Of a DNA stretch of 64,000 bases, positions 25,061-37,500 are shown piece by piece. The notes under the pieces are model-generated. The model did not search any database, was not told where the DNA came from, and saw nothing but the letters and a program-made list of their open reading frames with translations. This DNA comes from Holothuria scabra (lineage: Eukaryota; Echinodermata; Holothuroidea; Aspidochirotida; Holothuriidae): positions 33,607,884 to 33,671,883 of the forward strand of contig CM074200.1 in the NCBI GenBank assembly GCA_037179385.1, in the 5' to 3' direction. The translations under genes were made by a program, and so were the position numbers. The first letter of the stretch is position 1; each line of letters opens with the position of its first letter.

Positions 25061-25215
25061 TTGGCTTCTCGGCCTTTTGGCTGAGATCATGTGTAGTATC
25101 AAATCTTTTTATCCAGTTCAAAATGGAGCCATACATGACGTACCAATTATGTAAATGGTCTTAGGTCCGTGAGGTTGGTCAGGTATTGTCCTTCAGAAGT
25201 TCAGTGGACGTAATA
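25061..25215 (+). ncRNA. U2 snRNA-like sequence, probably a diverged pseudogene
   Basis: U2 snRNA pairs with the intron branch point in the spliceosome. The 5' part is clearly U2: stem I GCTTCTCGGCCTTTTGGCT, then AGATCA and GTGTAGTATC, which contains the branch-site recognition sequence GTAGTA intact. Further along, 'taaatgg' and 'ggtattg' keep the order of the U2 Sm-site region and stem-loop IV. The expected Sm site (ATTTTTG after AAATGG) reads 'gtcttag', and the middle is strongly changed. This points to a pseudogene or a strongly divergent copy rather than a working U2. The 3' end is approximate. Confidence 0.8.
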
Positions 25216-26499
25216 GCTGCTTCGGGAAGCAGTGAGAGTTTTTGTTTCGCCAAACGGTCCTTTGCCAGGGGGTCGGGAGGACTTTAGAAAAAAAGGTACT
25301 ATACACTTGAACTTTCATAAAATCTCTTAAACTGAATTTTGAAATTAAAAGAAAAACACAGCCTGAGTGACCCCTCTATTTGAAAAATTTCAAGTCGACT
25401 AGCCTATTTCATAAATGTCTCATGAATATTTCTCACAGAACTGTGAAATTTACGACGAGTCGTTGCTTAAATTATCACGAATGTGCAATACCTTTATGCT
25501 GTGAAAACATTAAAGATGCTTACGAGAGAAAGGAGAGATAATTTGTCAGATTATGGACTTAAGACTGACCTGTTTGTTTGGAATAAGCCTTTGGCGGCTG
25601 CTTTTGCCAGTTAAAATAGCACACAAAATGTAAAATGTTAATCTTTAAAACATGTTGTCCGAAATTTTAGAAAGACAAACACATCAAAGTATCAAACATA
25701 GAAATCATTTAATTGGTTCATTCATACGCTATGTGAAGAGTAATAATTGACAGGTATAGTCTACATATTATCCAAAATATTCTTACATATAGCCAAAATG
25801 AATAAAAACAAGTTATTTCTGCAACGTTTAAAAAATAATTCAAAAGTTACCTGAGCCAAGGATGAAATGAATTCCTCTTGCAGATGATGCCTGTTACGAT
25901 ATTTTGACCGAGTACATAGCAGACTGACGTTCCGGCTGAGAATGACAAATCAAATCGTAAAACTGCTGATACATGCAGGCTATGCAGAGAACTTGAAGGC
26001 CTTGAAGAAATCACATGACTGCGTATGCCGTTTAGGTTTCCACTTAAATTAGGTCATACACGCATCACTGCGTATCTTCATAGCACTCGTACGGTATGTA
26101 TTTATACGTTATGTTTAACTGACGATTGTGCTGCCTATCGATGAGACAATCTTCACTTGTTTAAGGTGTGAAGGTCTCGTCCCTTATTGATAAAACTAAC
26201 AGAAAAATCAAAACTTATGGCTTCCATGACGTGCTGGCGTTTTGTGCACCACAAGGGTGCAGGGTCCGCAAAAGAGGGGGCTGGGGACTTAAGCACCCCC
26301 AGCCTTTTTCTGCCGTATTCATTTTGGGCGGCCTTGCATCGCTATGATATCGTTGAAAATATTGGGCTGCTTAGATGGTTAGCCCTCGGAGCCCCGTGGG
26401 TGTGACACTTTCGAAATAGGGGAGGGGGTGTCTTTGCCAGAATTTTAACAAACGTGTTCAATACCTGAACATTTCTTCTACTATTCCCGACGCAACTGA
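25216..26499. other. Intergenic, no gene recognised
   Basis: A minus-strand open stretch near 25980-25855 ends in a donor-like CTCAG|GTAACT but has no recognisable domain. A dispersed-repeat fragment with the inverted pair 'gggggctggggacttaagca'/'cccccagcc' lies at about 26275-26310. Confidence 0.35.
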
Positions 26500-26660
26500 A
26501 TGTATGTTCAAGTTCTTAGAGCATCCGACTTGCAGCCAAGAAGGGGGTAGGGTTGAAGCTCTTCCTCTGACCGGTTTGTTACGAAAAATGTATAAATTTA
26601 TGTGGTGTAGGGAAAACAAGGTTTTCCCTGTACGGAAACCGCTTGGTTTAAAACTGAACC
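26500..26660 (+). mobile_element. SINE fragment related to the tRNA-headed family
   Basis: 'cttagagcatccgacttgcagcc...gggttgaagct..tcct' resembles the tRNA-like head at 28120-28180, and 'gtgtagggaaaacaagg' resembles the body. Degenerate. Confidence 0.5.
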
Positions 26661-28100
26661 GTAAAACATCATCTCATTTACTACTCACTCCTGAGACGTA
26701 TTATTCTCAACTTCGTTCCGTCTAAAAGATGACTTTGTAGGCTCGTAGCCAGGATTTTGTCACATGGGTTATTTTTTAATGAAGTGTGGTGCCATGGGGT
26801 TCTGAAGGGAGGTGTTCAGCTCTCCTTTGTAAAAAGTTGTCTTTGTCTGTCTCCAGAACGAAAATGGGGCAATATTGTGCGTAAACGTAGAACGGGTTAA
26901 TATACAGAAACAAATTTCTTTGTCCAGTTGTGTTGGCAACATGTGTCGACACACTTGTTGACACATGTGTCCAGTTTGCCATGATGTTGTTGTTGAACAT
27001 TGGTTATTTTTACGCAAAACAACTATAATTCTGATTTTGTGGAGTACTTAGTGTTCATACAAAGCCATTGGCTCCCATGTTGCTCATATGGTCACTAACA
27101 GAACGTTGTCAGGGGTCATCGCGCTCTCATCCACGTCTCGTCTCCAGGGAGTGCTATACATGCGATCCCTTGGCATGTATCCCTTTCCAGAAGAGTATGT
27201 CGATTGATATTATGGAGAGGATGTACATATCACTAGTATTGACAACACATGAAACATTTCACGATGCTTTATTTCGAACTCTAAGGGCATCCCAACGACA
27301 GGCATTATTTTACATTTCATTAACACTTCCTGACAAAATGTTTTAGGTATGACCCAGACACCATGACACAAAAGCGCCATGACGTTTTGGGCACTACCCT
27401 TGATATAATTGTTTTTCTTAAGTCCTCCCGATTCTCTGGCAAACGGCCATTAAGCAAAACCAAACGTTTAATACAGAAGGGTTTTGCTACCGAATGCCAG
27501 GAAGCAGTTATTTCAATCAAATAGAATCTGACCACTGACCATGGAGTTACCACCCTGGAGGTGGTATCTCCATGAACTGACTAACCTCCCGACTATCTGC
27601 ATCATCGGTCTGCTATTAGTGTCTCCATCCTGGATACGGTCCTATTTACCAGGCAAATCTCTGAGGTTTTACCTCTCCTATGGCAAGCTGATGGCGTCTA
27701 AACCGTAAACCATAAGTGTCAAGAATTCTACTGCCCGGGTGCTGCAGCAATTACGCCCGAATTTAGCACATCTTCTGCCCGAACATGCATATCAGTTCCC
27801 TCCACTTTAAATATGACGTAGTAATACCACACTAGCACAACATTTATATCAACAGCTTACTGGGAAATCTGTTTCACCTAGAAGAGAGGGTTACCTAAAA
27901 TTTAAAAAATTTCAGATCTTAAAATAGGCTTAAAGCGACCTTTTCCTTAAGACTTCCCTCCGCAAGTTTAACTCTCATAGCTTCGAACTTAACCAATCCC
28001 CACGTTGATAAAATACTAAGTTCACAGTAAGTGACGTCATCATGACGTAAGCCACGTTGATGCAGTAGGTTTGAGGACATGTCTTTTTGTAGTGCCACAC
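26661..28100. other. Intergenic, no gene recognised
   Basis: A 'ggctcgtagccaggattttgtcacatggg' G-tract repeat end lies at about 26740-26768. 'tggagttaccaccctggaggtggtatctcca' at about 27541-27571 forms a hairpin. Open frames here show no known domain. Confidence 0.4.
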
Positions 28101-28102
28101 TA

Positions 28103-28310
28103 TCCGGCTGCATTGTCAAGACGTTATAGCATCCGACTTGCTGTAGGGAGGCCTGGAGCTCTAGTCCTGACCGGGTATATATACCGAAGACTTTTAAAAC
28201 ATTGTGCTTGGTGTTCAGCATAATGATTAGGGAAAACAAGCGCCAGTGTGCCATAACTGGAAAAAGCAGTGGCGGGCTCGACTTGAACCAATTGGTTGAA
28301 AACTGGACCT
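28103..28310 (+). mobile_element. tRNA-headed SINE, copy 2
   Basis: Head 'ttgtcaagacgttatagcat', 'ccgacttgctgtagggaggcctggagctctagtcctgaccggg'; body 'tagggaaaacaagcgccagtg', 'ataactggaaaaa' and 'ctcgacttgaaccaattgg'. It matches copy 1 (17306-17540, opposite strand) through head and body. Confidence 0.7.
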
Positions 28311-29620
28311 TTAACCCCCATCTAACTAGCTACCTATATCATGCCTTTCGTAATTGAAGGGGAGCACATAGTGGCATTATCGTCACCGCTACTTTTTTTT
28401 TTATTCTGCTTGAAATTCATCCATTGGGCTTCAAGGTTTCATCCATCTAATTTTCATCAGAAAACAGGCTTGGTGGAAGCACGTTTGGACAGTGACATGA
28501 ACCATATCTTAAATATAATATTTTCATATCGTCTGGAAGGGCAAGTCATAGATGCAACACACCTTTCGCACCATTACCCGGCGATTCATTTTTTTACAGG
28601 TGGAAAAGCCAAATCAACTCCTCAAACGTTTTTAGATTTGTTTCATGATTGGGGTTTTATTTCAGGTTATGGCTGGCTTAGTGATAAATGCTTGACCTGA
28701 ATCAGCTTTCAGAGTTATAAAGTCGAGTCGAAAGTTGTCAATTTGTAGTTAGGGTGTGGAACGATTTCAACCCGTTGCACTGGTGAAAGGTCTCTTTCCT
28801 CTTCATATTACTTTTCACCGGCTATGTCAAATCTGACTGCATTAAAAGATCGATGTCGAGAATTGAGCAAATTATCCCCAAGTTTTAGTATTCTCGAGGC
28901 GGTACCATTGCACCCTACAGTGAGCCCAGTTATGACGCGGTGAACAGATCACATAACATACTTTGCACGGCAGTCAAGAAAGGGGTGGGAGGGGCTTGTG
29001 ATGTGATGTCCTTTATGGGGGATTTATTTATTTTTGTACATTTAGCCATTTTGATGAATCACCCTCACCAGAAATTTTAAATGTATGATTGCCTACAATA
29101 GCATGAAATGATTTTTCAACAGGCACAAAAAGGTTTTTGAGACGCTCCTGTTTGCCTTTTGACAAATTGAATGGCAATTATCCATGGTAGCTTTCACATA
29201 CCGACAAAGAAACATAATTGGACATGTACAACTGTAACATGATCGAATTTCAGACCCATATTGTACATTGATTTCAATGACCAATGCTTCATCCATCCCT
29301 GTATACTAGAAGCCATTATCATATCAAAATATACGCAGAATGATTTAAAACCTTCATACTAAGCCCTGGTTTTCACAAGCAAAATTTACAGTCTCTGGAT
29401 AATAATGATGATGTGTGTTGCGTCAACCATGTAGCTCCATGTTTCAGCTTACAGTTGCTGTCATATTTTTTACTTAAAAATGGGAAGTCCCTCGGGATAT
29501 GCTCAGTTCAGATCTATGTCATTAAATGTAGCACCATTTTTATCTAGTCTCACTCCTGCTCTCTGTAAGCCAAAATAATTTCCCCCCTCCCATCCCCCGT
29601 GAGATGAAATCCTAGACGCC
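28311..29620. other. Intergenic; a 119-codon open frame without known domain
   Basis: An open frame at 28341-28700 (plus) starts MPFVIEGEHIVALSSP. It shows no family motif and no obvious splice context. I do not call it a gene. Confidence 0.3.
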
Positions 29621-29633
29621 TTGGTTTAACAGG

Positions 29634-29936
29634 GCCGTCGGAAGCGGGGGAGGGGGGGGGCTGGGGGGCTGCAGCTCCCCCAATAATTTTGCCATATATA
29701 GTTTTTTTTTTTTTGTTTTTTTTTTGGAAGTGAGCATTTTATTACAACGAAAGGTCAAAATAAGGACTGCTTAGATACTATTAACAAGCCCAGGAAATTC
29801 ATTTCCAGCTGTCTGAGGGGTTGGGATTTTTCAACATTTTCTGTACGCTCCGCGCCAACCGATGGTGGCGCTCCGCTTAGATAGTCAGCCCTAGTCAGCC
29901 CCCCCCCCCCAATCGAAAATACCTTCCGACGGCACT
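29634..29936. mobile_element. TIR element with ends CAGGGCCGTCGGAAG
   Basis: The left end CAGGGCCGTCGGAAG and the right end CTTCCGACGGCACTG are inverted copies with one mismatch. TTTAA directly precedes the left end and directly follows the right end, a possible target duplication. Inside are G-tracts, a T-rich stretch and the shared core 'aaggactgcttag...catttccagctgtctgaggggt...ctccgcgccaaccgatggtggcgctccgctt'. About 303 bp, non-autonomous. Confidence 0.7.
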
Positions 29937-32900
29937 GTTTAAGAGAGCATTAATGCCATCTAATTGATCCTTGCTTGTCGTTTCAACCTGCAGTGATGTT
30001 TAAAGCAAGGTTAAGCTGAGCAGTCCGTGGTGTTGTTTGTAAATACCTTTCCTCTTTTTTCTCCGGCACCTCGTTCTTTGCATTGCATTGGATAATTAAA
30101 ACAGGGAACTGCCAATAGAAAACAAGCTTATCAAGTCGAAATCAGACCTTGAATAATTGTCATTCGACTTCATAGGTAGTTTACAGGTATACCATTTGCC
30201 AAACACGGAATCGAATAAGAATGTGATGGGTTCTAGGGGCTGAAATTGTTGTTCAAGGGGACCAAACATGTTGAAACGTATTAAATCAATTACGAGGCGG
30301 CGATTAGATGAGGATGTGACACGTCACCCACTGAGAAAAATCCTAGCTATGTCATAATTAATGCTGCACGTGATTTTTGTATTACCAAAAGACAATCACG
30401 AAATCAATACTGATGACTTTTTTGATTAGTTACTTCTTTCGTAGACTGTTCTGACATTGAACCTTTCGAACATGCACTCGCAATCTACGTAAAGTGCAAG
30501 TCACTTTTTTCTGGTAATATGTTAAAGCAAACGCTTTATAAAAATCTACAATATTCGTTCATACCAATTTCGGCAGTGTACAAAGAAGCTCTAAATGAAC
30601 AATAAATATTTATTTTGTAACACTCAACGCCCACGTTTTATACTACATGTTTTGTGTTGATATTAGTGTTGACGTGTAATGTTATGAACACAAGGTATAG
30701 GAATTTATTGCGTTTCGTAGGCTGCTGTCATAAAAAATACAAGGATTGTAATAACAAGAACATGGTTTGCAAGCCTGATTTGATGACGATGTTGTGATTC
30801 CACGATGAAAAGTCACAGCGTGAAGTCTGCCGTCGTTGGAGGGTCTTATACCTGGTTATATCCGACCGTCAGCAAATCGACCCCATCTTCTTTTTTATTA
30901 TTCAGTTGAGAAGAGGGCAGAGTTTTCAAAAAAGACGAAAACTTTTTACAGTTTACCATTAGAACAACGTATTATTTTAACAAAACTTTTATAAAAAAAA
31001 CTTTCGTCGCATTGCAGAGTGCCAGAAATTCTAGCAATCACGTTGTCCTAACAGCGGAATATTCCCTATCTCTGTGTTGAGTAAATCCTGATCAGTGTTT
31101 TCTCAAAGTTGTTCTAACCACCCCAGTTAAGTCTAAGGTCGAAACTACCAAGTAGATGGCAAATAGGAGGCGCGGGACTGATTTGGGGGTCACAGATGAT
31201 TATGACACACCACCGTGACTGCAGCAGTTTTCATCAAAATGAACTTGGGGGTTGGGGGAAAGGGGAAAGGGGGCTAAATTTTATTACCAAATCCGTTTCC
31301 TAGCGCGTAAGGAACACTGTCCCCTCGTACTGCTCCCTAGTACTATAAACGCAAACATTGCTATGAGAAGCGTGTCTGTTCGCTATTAGGTAGTTCCCAC
31401 CCCCCCCCCCCCACCGCCTCGCCCTCCACTCACACACAATATCATTGTATACCTATATAAACACACAAGAAGGTATGGATAACAGTGAACACAATATGTA
31501 TTTTGTCCATCAAATCTAATTTGTCCAAAATAAATCAAAACTCAAGTAAAATAAATGATTATAGAGTGTTATTTTTCGGAATAATGGTAAACTGGCAGTT
31601 TCTGATAAACGGTTGCTCTAATTTTCTGCTAATTGCAAGAGAAAAAAGATTTGACATGAACGAAACCTAGGTGAAATGAGCGAGAAAGTTTATGTAGCAA
31701 AAATAATTACATATGACATGTTAAAAAGCGCACTCTTTTTGCCTTAAGAACAGTAATTACACACTGCCGTGGGAAAAAGAATTTAAAAAATTGTCACTTC
31801 GAAAAACCCTGGCCTTTGTAGGCATCACGCAATCTTTATTATGTAGGATAACCTTGCCATGGACAGAGTAACGTTATCCTACTTCACAATGATTGCCATC
31901 TGGAAGGTTGTGCTCAGTATTTGCGCCACAGATATGTACTCAAAACATTACCTCTGAGTGACGAAGCATTTCGATTTCCATGACCCGTAACGTAATTTGC
32001 GTAAACTAAGATCTGATTTCTTTCAGTTTTGAGTGAAGCCCATTGGGTTCATTAAATGGACTTAACAAAATGCTTTTACATTTTCCCTACTGAATACATT
32101 AAAGGATGTGATTTATACTTGCCTGAAGCAACAAAAGTGTTTCTTAGTCATAAGGTAGAAAAATATACAAGTGAAAGTCATAAATAAACAAAATTGCTGT
32201 TTTAATATTCGAGATGATAATTATAAAATAGAGGGAGATCGCTGGTTGTAAAAACTAATCTGTATAATATTCTTAAACTTCTTATTTCCGAATATGGAAA
32301 TGAAAATAAGGAAGGACAGTGACAGTCTTTTCATTCATAAGGAGGCGTCGATCCTGGGGGCAAGGGTAGGGTCAACCGCACCACCAATGAAAATATTGGG
32401 GAAAATATATATCGTTCTGCCCCCAACAATTCTTGCAGATTTAGAAAGCAGCATGCAGAATATACAAAATATAACATTGTGGCCTATTTTAAAGTAATAC
32501 GCCCAAATACAGCATTTATAATGCGCCATCTATTCATGTTTTGTGCATGCTCATCAATGTTAGTGTGTATGCGTGTTTTGTGTGTGCGTGCTCACGCGCT
32601 CGGGTGGGCGGATTGTTTATACATAAGTCAGGTCACGGACACGATTTCAGGTTCTAACTGTTGGGTAATTTTTGCCCCTTAATCTGCAAACCAGATTTAC
32701 GCCCTGTCAAAAAAGGGTAGGTGACTTCTCAAGGAGAAATCGGAACTCGAAATCATGTATGCACAGTTCGGGAGATAACCGCTTTCGGGTGAAAATGAGA
32801 ATTCACCCGATCAGGGGAGAATTTTCAGCATGAATATTCATAGGCACTCAGTGTGTTCACAATCGTCGCGTTGTTTTATAAAATTTGGATAAAATTGTTC

Positions 32901-34515
32901 ACCACCACACACCGAAACCACAAAAAACTTTCAATAACGTTTTAATGGACGTAACGCAACTGCAGGCACGAGTCACCGACTCAACTTTCTGAAGAAAACA
33001 CCTCGCAAGTGTTGAGGCTATAATTTCAGCTTAAGACACAGAAAGTGGCAAAATTGCTGGATATCTCAAAATTTTGGCGGTGAACTACCAAAAACGATCC
33101 GGCTTTTTAGTTCTCCTAGCAACAAAGTTTCTAAATATGCCAGGAGTTCTCTTTCCTAAGATCGATGAAAATTTTCATGTGTTTTAAACGTTCGTTTACC
33201 GTTAAATTTGCGTGGTAGGATTACAAAGAATCACGGGAGAATTTGAAAATGGCGCCACCCATGACAGCATTTCCCCTCGATCGGGTGAAACATCCATTCT
33301 CCCTCGAAAAAGGTTATCTGCCGAACTGATGTATGTAAATTGAAAATAAAAGCGATTGAGGCAAGTTTAGAATTACCAGCAACTTACTAACCGATGACGT
33401 CACGAGAAATATCGTGCATAATCTCCAAATCACTGTTTGCAGTTGATGAACCAAGTTCAGAACCAATTAACCAGCCGAAAATTGTATTACATTTTTCCTT
33501 TCCCTCTTAACTCACTATTTTGCAAACTTTTTGAGCCTGAACATGCGGAAGGTTGGGACAGGTTTTGTCTTAAGTCAGTCTTGATCAAGCCTTCATGTTA
33601 AAATAGACTCAAACCCCGGACGGTTCTTAACTTTTTGTTATTAAAAAATCGCAGAAAAAACTTAGCAGATTATCTGTGAATAGGATATATCACCCCACCC
33701 TCACAAAACCATGGAGATGTTGGACTGACTTTCATTTCTGTTTTCAACCAAACAAGTGTAAGAAAAATTCAGCAGTTTTATCAAATAAAAACGGTATATC
33801 TGTAAAAATGCCTTGGATTGAGTAAAGTTGGTCGACAAAAAAGACTACTTGAAATGCAAGTTGCATGGGCGTGGGTTATTTAGTCCTAAGGTACAATTTA
33901 ATTTATACTTACCTCCATTTCAAATAGAAAAAAAACAGAAAATCAACATGAATCAACCGAACGTGAAACTTTCTTTAACGTTCCTTACGATCACAGACCA
34001 GTGGGTATCTTGAAGCGTGTTAACTTCTTTGTAATTTCACTCCAAATAACAGTAACGTAACCAAATAACGTTAAATATTTTGCAATAACCATACAAAATG
34101 AAGATTTATGTACAAATGAGCACACACCGCTCATCTTGAACTGACATACGAGTCTCGATTTTTTTGTAACAGTAAATGTAATTCAAGAAAACAACGCTGA
34201 AACATTAAAGGTAATCCCTGACATCTAATGATTTTATGACGTCATAAATAATGCACAATGACGACACAAATTTCATGAATTAATACTGACTAAATGACGA
34301 CTTGCAAACAAAGCATGACAAATAATCGCCATTTTTACACTTCATTAAACAGTACTGTATGCTGCAAGGCACTTGTTACTGAAACAAGAAATATGTTTTT
34401 TGAGTAATAGTGTCTCACATAAAACGACTTTTTGGAATATAAGTAAAAGGCATTTTCTCCCACGAGTGACCGTCGATAACGTCCTCCGATGTCTATCTGC
34501 GCAAATGTGCAATAC
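29937..34515. other. Intergenic, downstream of tetraspanin B
   Basis: No recognised gene. It contains a C14 run (about 31399-31412). A (TG/CG)-rich stretch lies at 32560-32610. Within 32770-33310, 'tcacccgatc' and 'gatcgggtga' occur as an inverted pair near the two ends. The 3'UTR of tetraspanin B must lie just left of 34516. Confidence 0.4.
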
Positions 34516-34581
34516 TTAAATTGGTTTTTCGTCACGTTTTGCAGAGCAACACACAATACAGGCAATCAAAACGATGAAGAT
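34516..34581 (-). CDS. Tetraspanin B exon 8 (end of TM4, C-terminal tail, stop)
   Basis: Twenty-one codons and TAA, entered through CAACAG. It encodes IFIVLIACIVCC, then the short tail SAKRDEKPI. The Cys pair at the inner membrane face and a short charged tail are usual. The preceding intron is 2,437 bp; no other minus-strand exon that fits phase 0 was seen closer. Confidence 0.85.
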   Translation of the reverse strand: MFIVLIACIVCCSAKRDEKPI

Positions 34582-37500
34582 CTGTTGATAGAGGTGTATA
34601 AAAACATGACGATTACTCATTTTCAATACAGGCACATGGTGTGACGTCGGAGTTAGAAAAAAAAAATGTTTTAAAATGATAACTTTAGTACGAGACATCT
34701 GTAATGACTAAGAGGTGCACACTTGTTGCATATTCAAAACACACCAATCATCCAGAAAATTTTCCAGAATTCTCCTAAGGGTAAAGCTTATTCACTAATC
34801 TATCTTTAAAAGCCATTTTTACATAATATATATGACCAATATGATGTCGTGATGTTGCTCGTTGTTACCGAGAAATACCAGTTTGAATAGAAATACTGCC
34901 AAAATCAATTAAAATGAATGTCAAAACCGTGGCGTAGCTAGACTTTTTCCTGGGGGGGGGGGTTCAAAACAAAGATCTGAACACATGGAGCTGTTATTGC
35001 AGAAAACTATGGACTCTGTGATTCCAGTAATGAAATTTGAAAAGTTGGGGACATTGAAAATCATGCATTCCTATTGGCAAATCTGAAATCTGAGATTGCA
35101 CTGCGACCAAATACCGTGGTACATACTGTTATCTAAGGCCTTCGAATTAGGTCTACATTTCAAAAGTCCATAGCTTATATTGGAGAAAATGTGGAATTTT
35201 ATGAAGGAAAATTAATGAAAATAGCACTGTAGTTGCCATGGTCACATGATGATATGGTGTCACAGGTGGCCATTTCCAATTTCGTCGTTTTCAGAGCTCG
35301 AATAAGTCTAACTGAATGAACGAACGAACGAACAAAAGAAACGAATGCATGAATGAGCGAGCAGTGCTGCATTAGGAATTGCAGTTTGCCGCGAGCGAAC
35401 GACAAATATGGAGCTTTTATGGGTGAGAATTTGGAATTTCATGAAAGAAGACTTCGGAAAGTTAAATTGTTGATGACTGATATCACGAATGGCAAATTTC
35501 GGAATTTTTCATTTTTAGAGCCGGGTGTGGGAGGGGGGGGGGGGCAACAGCTTGGAAAAAAAGGAATAGCGCAGATTGTAAACATTTGTCTGTTTGTTAG
35601 ATGGAGTTTTACGTTCCAGTTTCTACCCAACTGGTTTCAGCAGTGGCGTCACCAGGATAAAAAAGTGGGGGGGGGGGGAGGAATGGAGGACAAAGAAAAA
35701 TGCTGGGGGGGGGGGACAAAAAAGCGCGAAATCTTGTTAGGCCACTATTTTTCCGGAGCTGACTGGGGATAAGTGGGGAAAAGGTTCTGACTAGGGGGAA
35801 AATACCCCATGCCCCCTCCCCTTCCCCCTTGGTGCCGCCACTGGATTTAAGACAAGCAGGCTACGGCCTTCCTTCCCGTTGTGGTTCACTGGTTTGTAAA
35901 AAGCGTCCACACCGAAAAATTATTAGACTAAAGTAACGGACCCCAGTTATTTCCGACTAAAATTTGACCATCACTTGACTGTCCGGATTCGTCTACAAGG
36001 CGTTTTCACTGACGTCATGTGACGGCAAAGCGTCTTATTTTATCAAAACGTGCAGTAAGAATACTTGCAAAACTCGCAGGATTAACATGTGCGTCTGCTG
36101 TAAGTAGGCCTACGCTTAGCGCGTGCGTGTTTTGTCCTTCAATGGGGGAAAATTCAATCGCGTGACATGAAATTATAGCGTGGTGGCTCCTCATGGAGAC
36201 CAAAATGAAGGGGCGCTAAGTGTCAGTCACCGATCAGTCGTTTTGGAAACTTTCTGGTAAATTGGTATCTTCCGGTAAAGAATAAATACCCATCACTTCA
36301 AAACACTGAAATTTTTACAAACACCATTGTTCGATACATTTCACTTTCATGGAACAGTTTTTGCTTCTTTGAGGATTTCCACTAAAGGAAATTTGAACAC
36401 TGATTAACTCAAAACGATTGGTTGGAAGGACTTGCTGATTTGTCAGTTTCTATGGTATCCCTGCATGCGCACGTTTACACACGGGTTTACATTCTTACGC
36501 GCTTACAACTACAAATCAACTCTGTTCGTTTTCAAATAACGCAGAAGTGTGCGTCAGGTTCCCCTTACTATACACAGAGAAATCCATTATGAGTGTGTAT
36601 CACTCGCTTTAAAATTGCAGGAACGCTATCCTCTCGCCACAATGGAAATTTCTGTCACCCGTCCACAATTATGCGCGCAGATCACCCAAGAGAACTGTCC
36701 GCATTTCAACCAGCACATCCACCCCTAGGTTTGGGCTTCCGTGAGGAAACAGCGCGTTTAACAATGAAGGGATGGGAGTTTGGAATCTGCGTTTACAATA
36801 TTGACTTGCGGGCCAAAGTGGGTACTGTGTAAAAAAGAGGGTGAGGAGGAACAAGAAAGAAACAGCATTCTTAATGCAATTAAATTATTTGTATCATTGC
36901 GTATGGAATTAAATTTCAGATTAACGCGCAATATACACAGGAGCATAGTTTCCAGTTTACCTTAACGTCGCCCTTTTGCAATAGCGCCACTAATTGAAAA
37001 CATATTAGGTTCACTTACCTGTATGGCAACAAGAGCAATGCCTGCAATACCGAGGGTGAAAAGTTGACTGTACAATTCATCGATACATCCGTTTACCTGG
37101 AGAGTTCAATAAGAAGAGCGTTCTAATGGCAGGTATTCATCTTTCCAAAACTTTATACAATTCTCCCGACCTACTTTTTATTTCTAGAAAACTCCCACAG
37201 TCCTCTAAAACACATCACTGGCGAGACACAATCCAAGTTTAATACTTCATTTCATGACCTGATGAGCATGTAAAGCATGTAAACAGGACACTCTTAGTGC
37301 ATGCTGTGTAATATGAGCTTATCTTGAGTTTTTCAACGTGATGCCATTCAAAGAGCTGTGCCAACTAAGAATTATGGTAGACTCCATGTGAAACTGTAGT
37401 TTGGGATGACGTAAAGAGCAGTCTCCCCAAACTTATTTTGAAGAAAAAGCTAAATAACTCAATTTTCATCTTATTTCTATCGCGTATTCAAGGTAAACCA

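Noticed and set aside
28341..28700. 119-codon open frame as a gene
   Set aside because: No domain, no splice context and low-complexity start; length is possible by chance in 64 kb on two strands.
35353..35772. 139-codon plus-strand open frame
   Set aside because: It runs through G-tract repeat pieces (poly-Gly translation) and has no domain.
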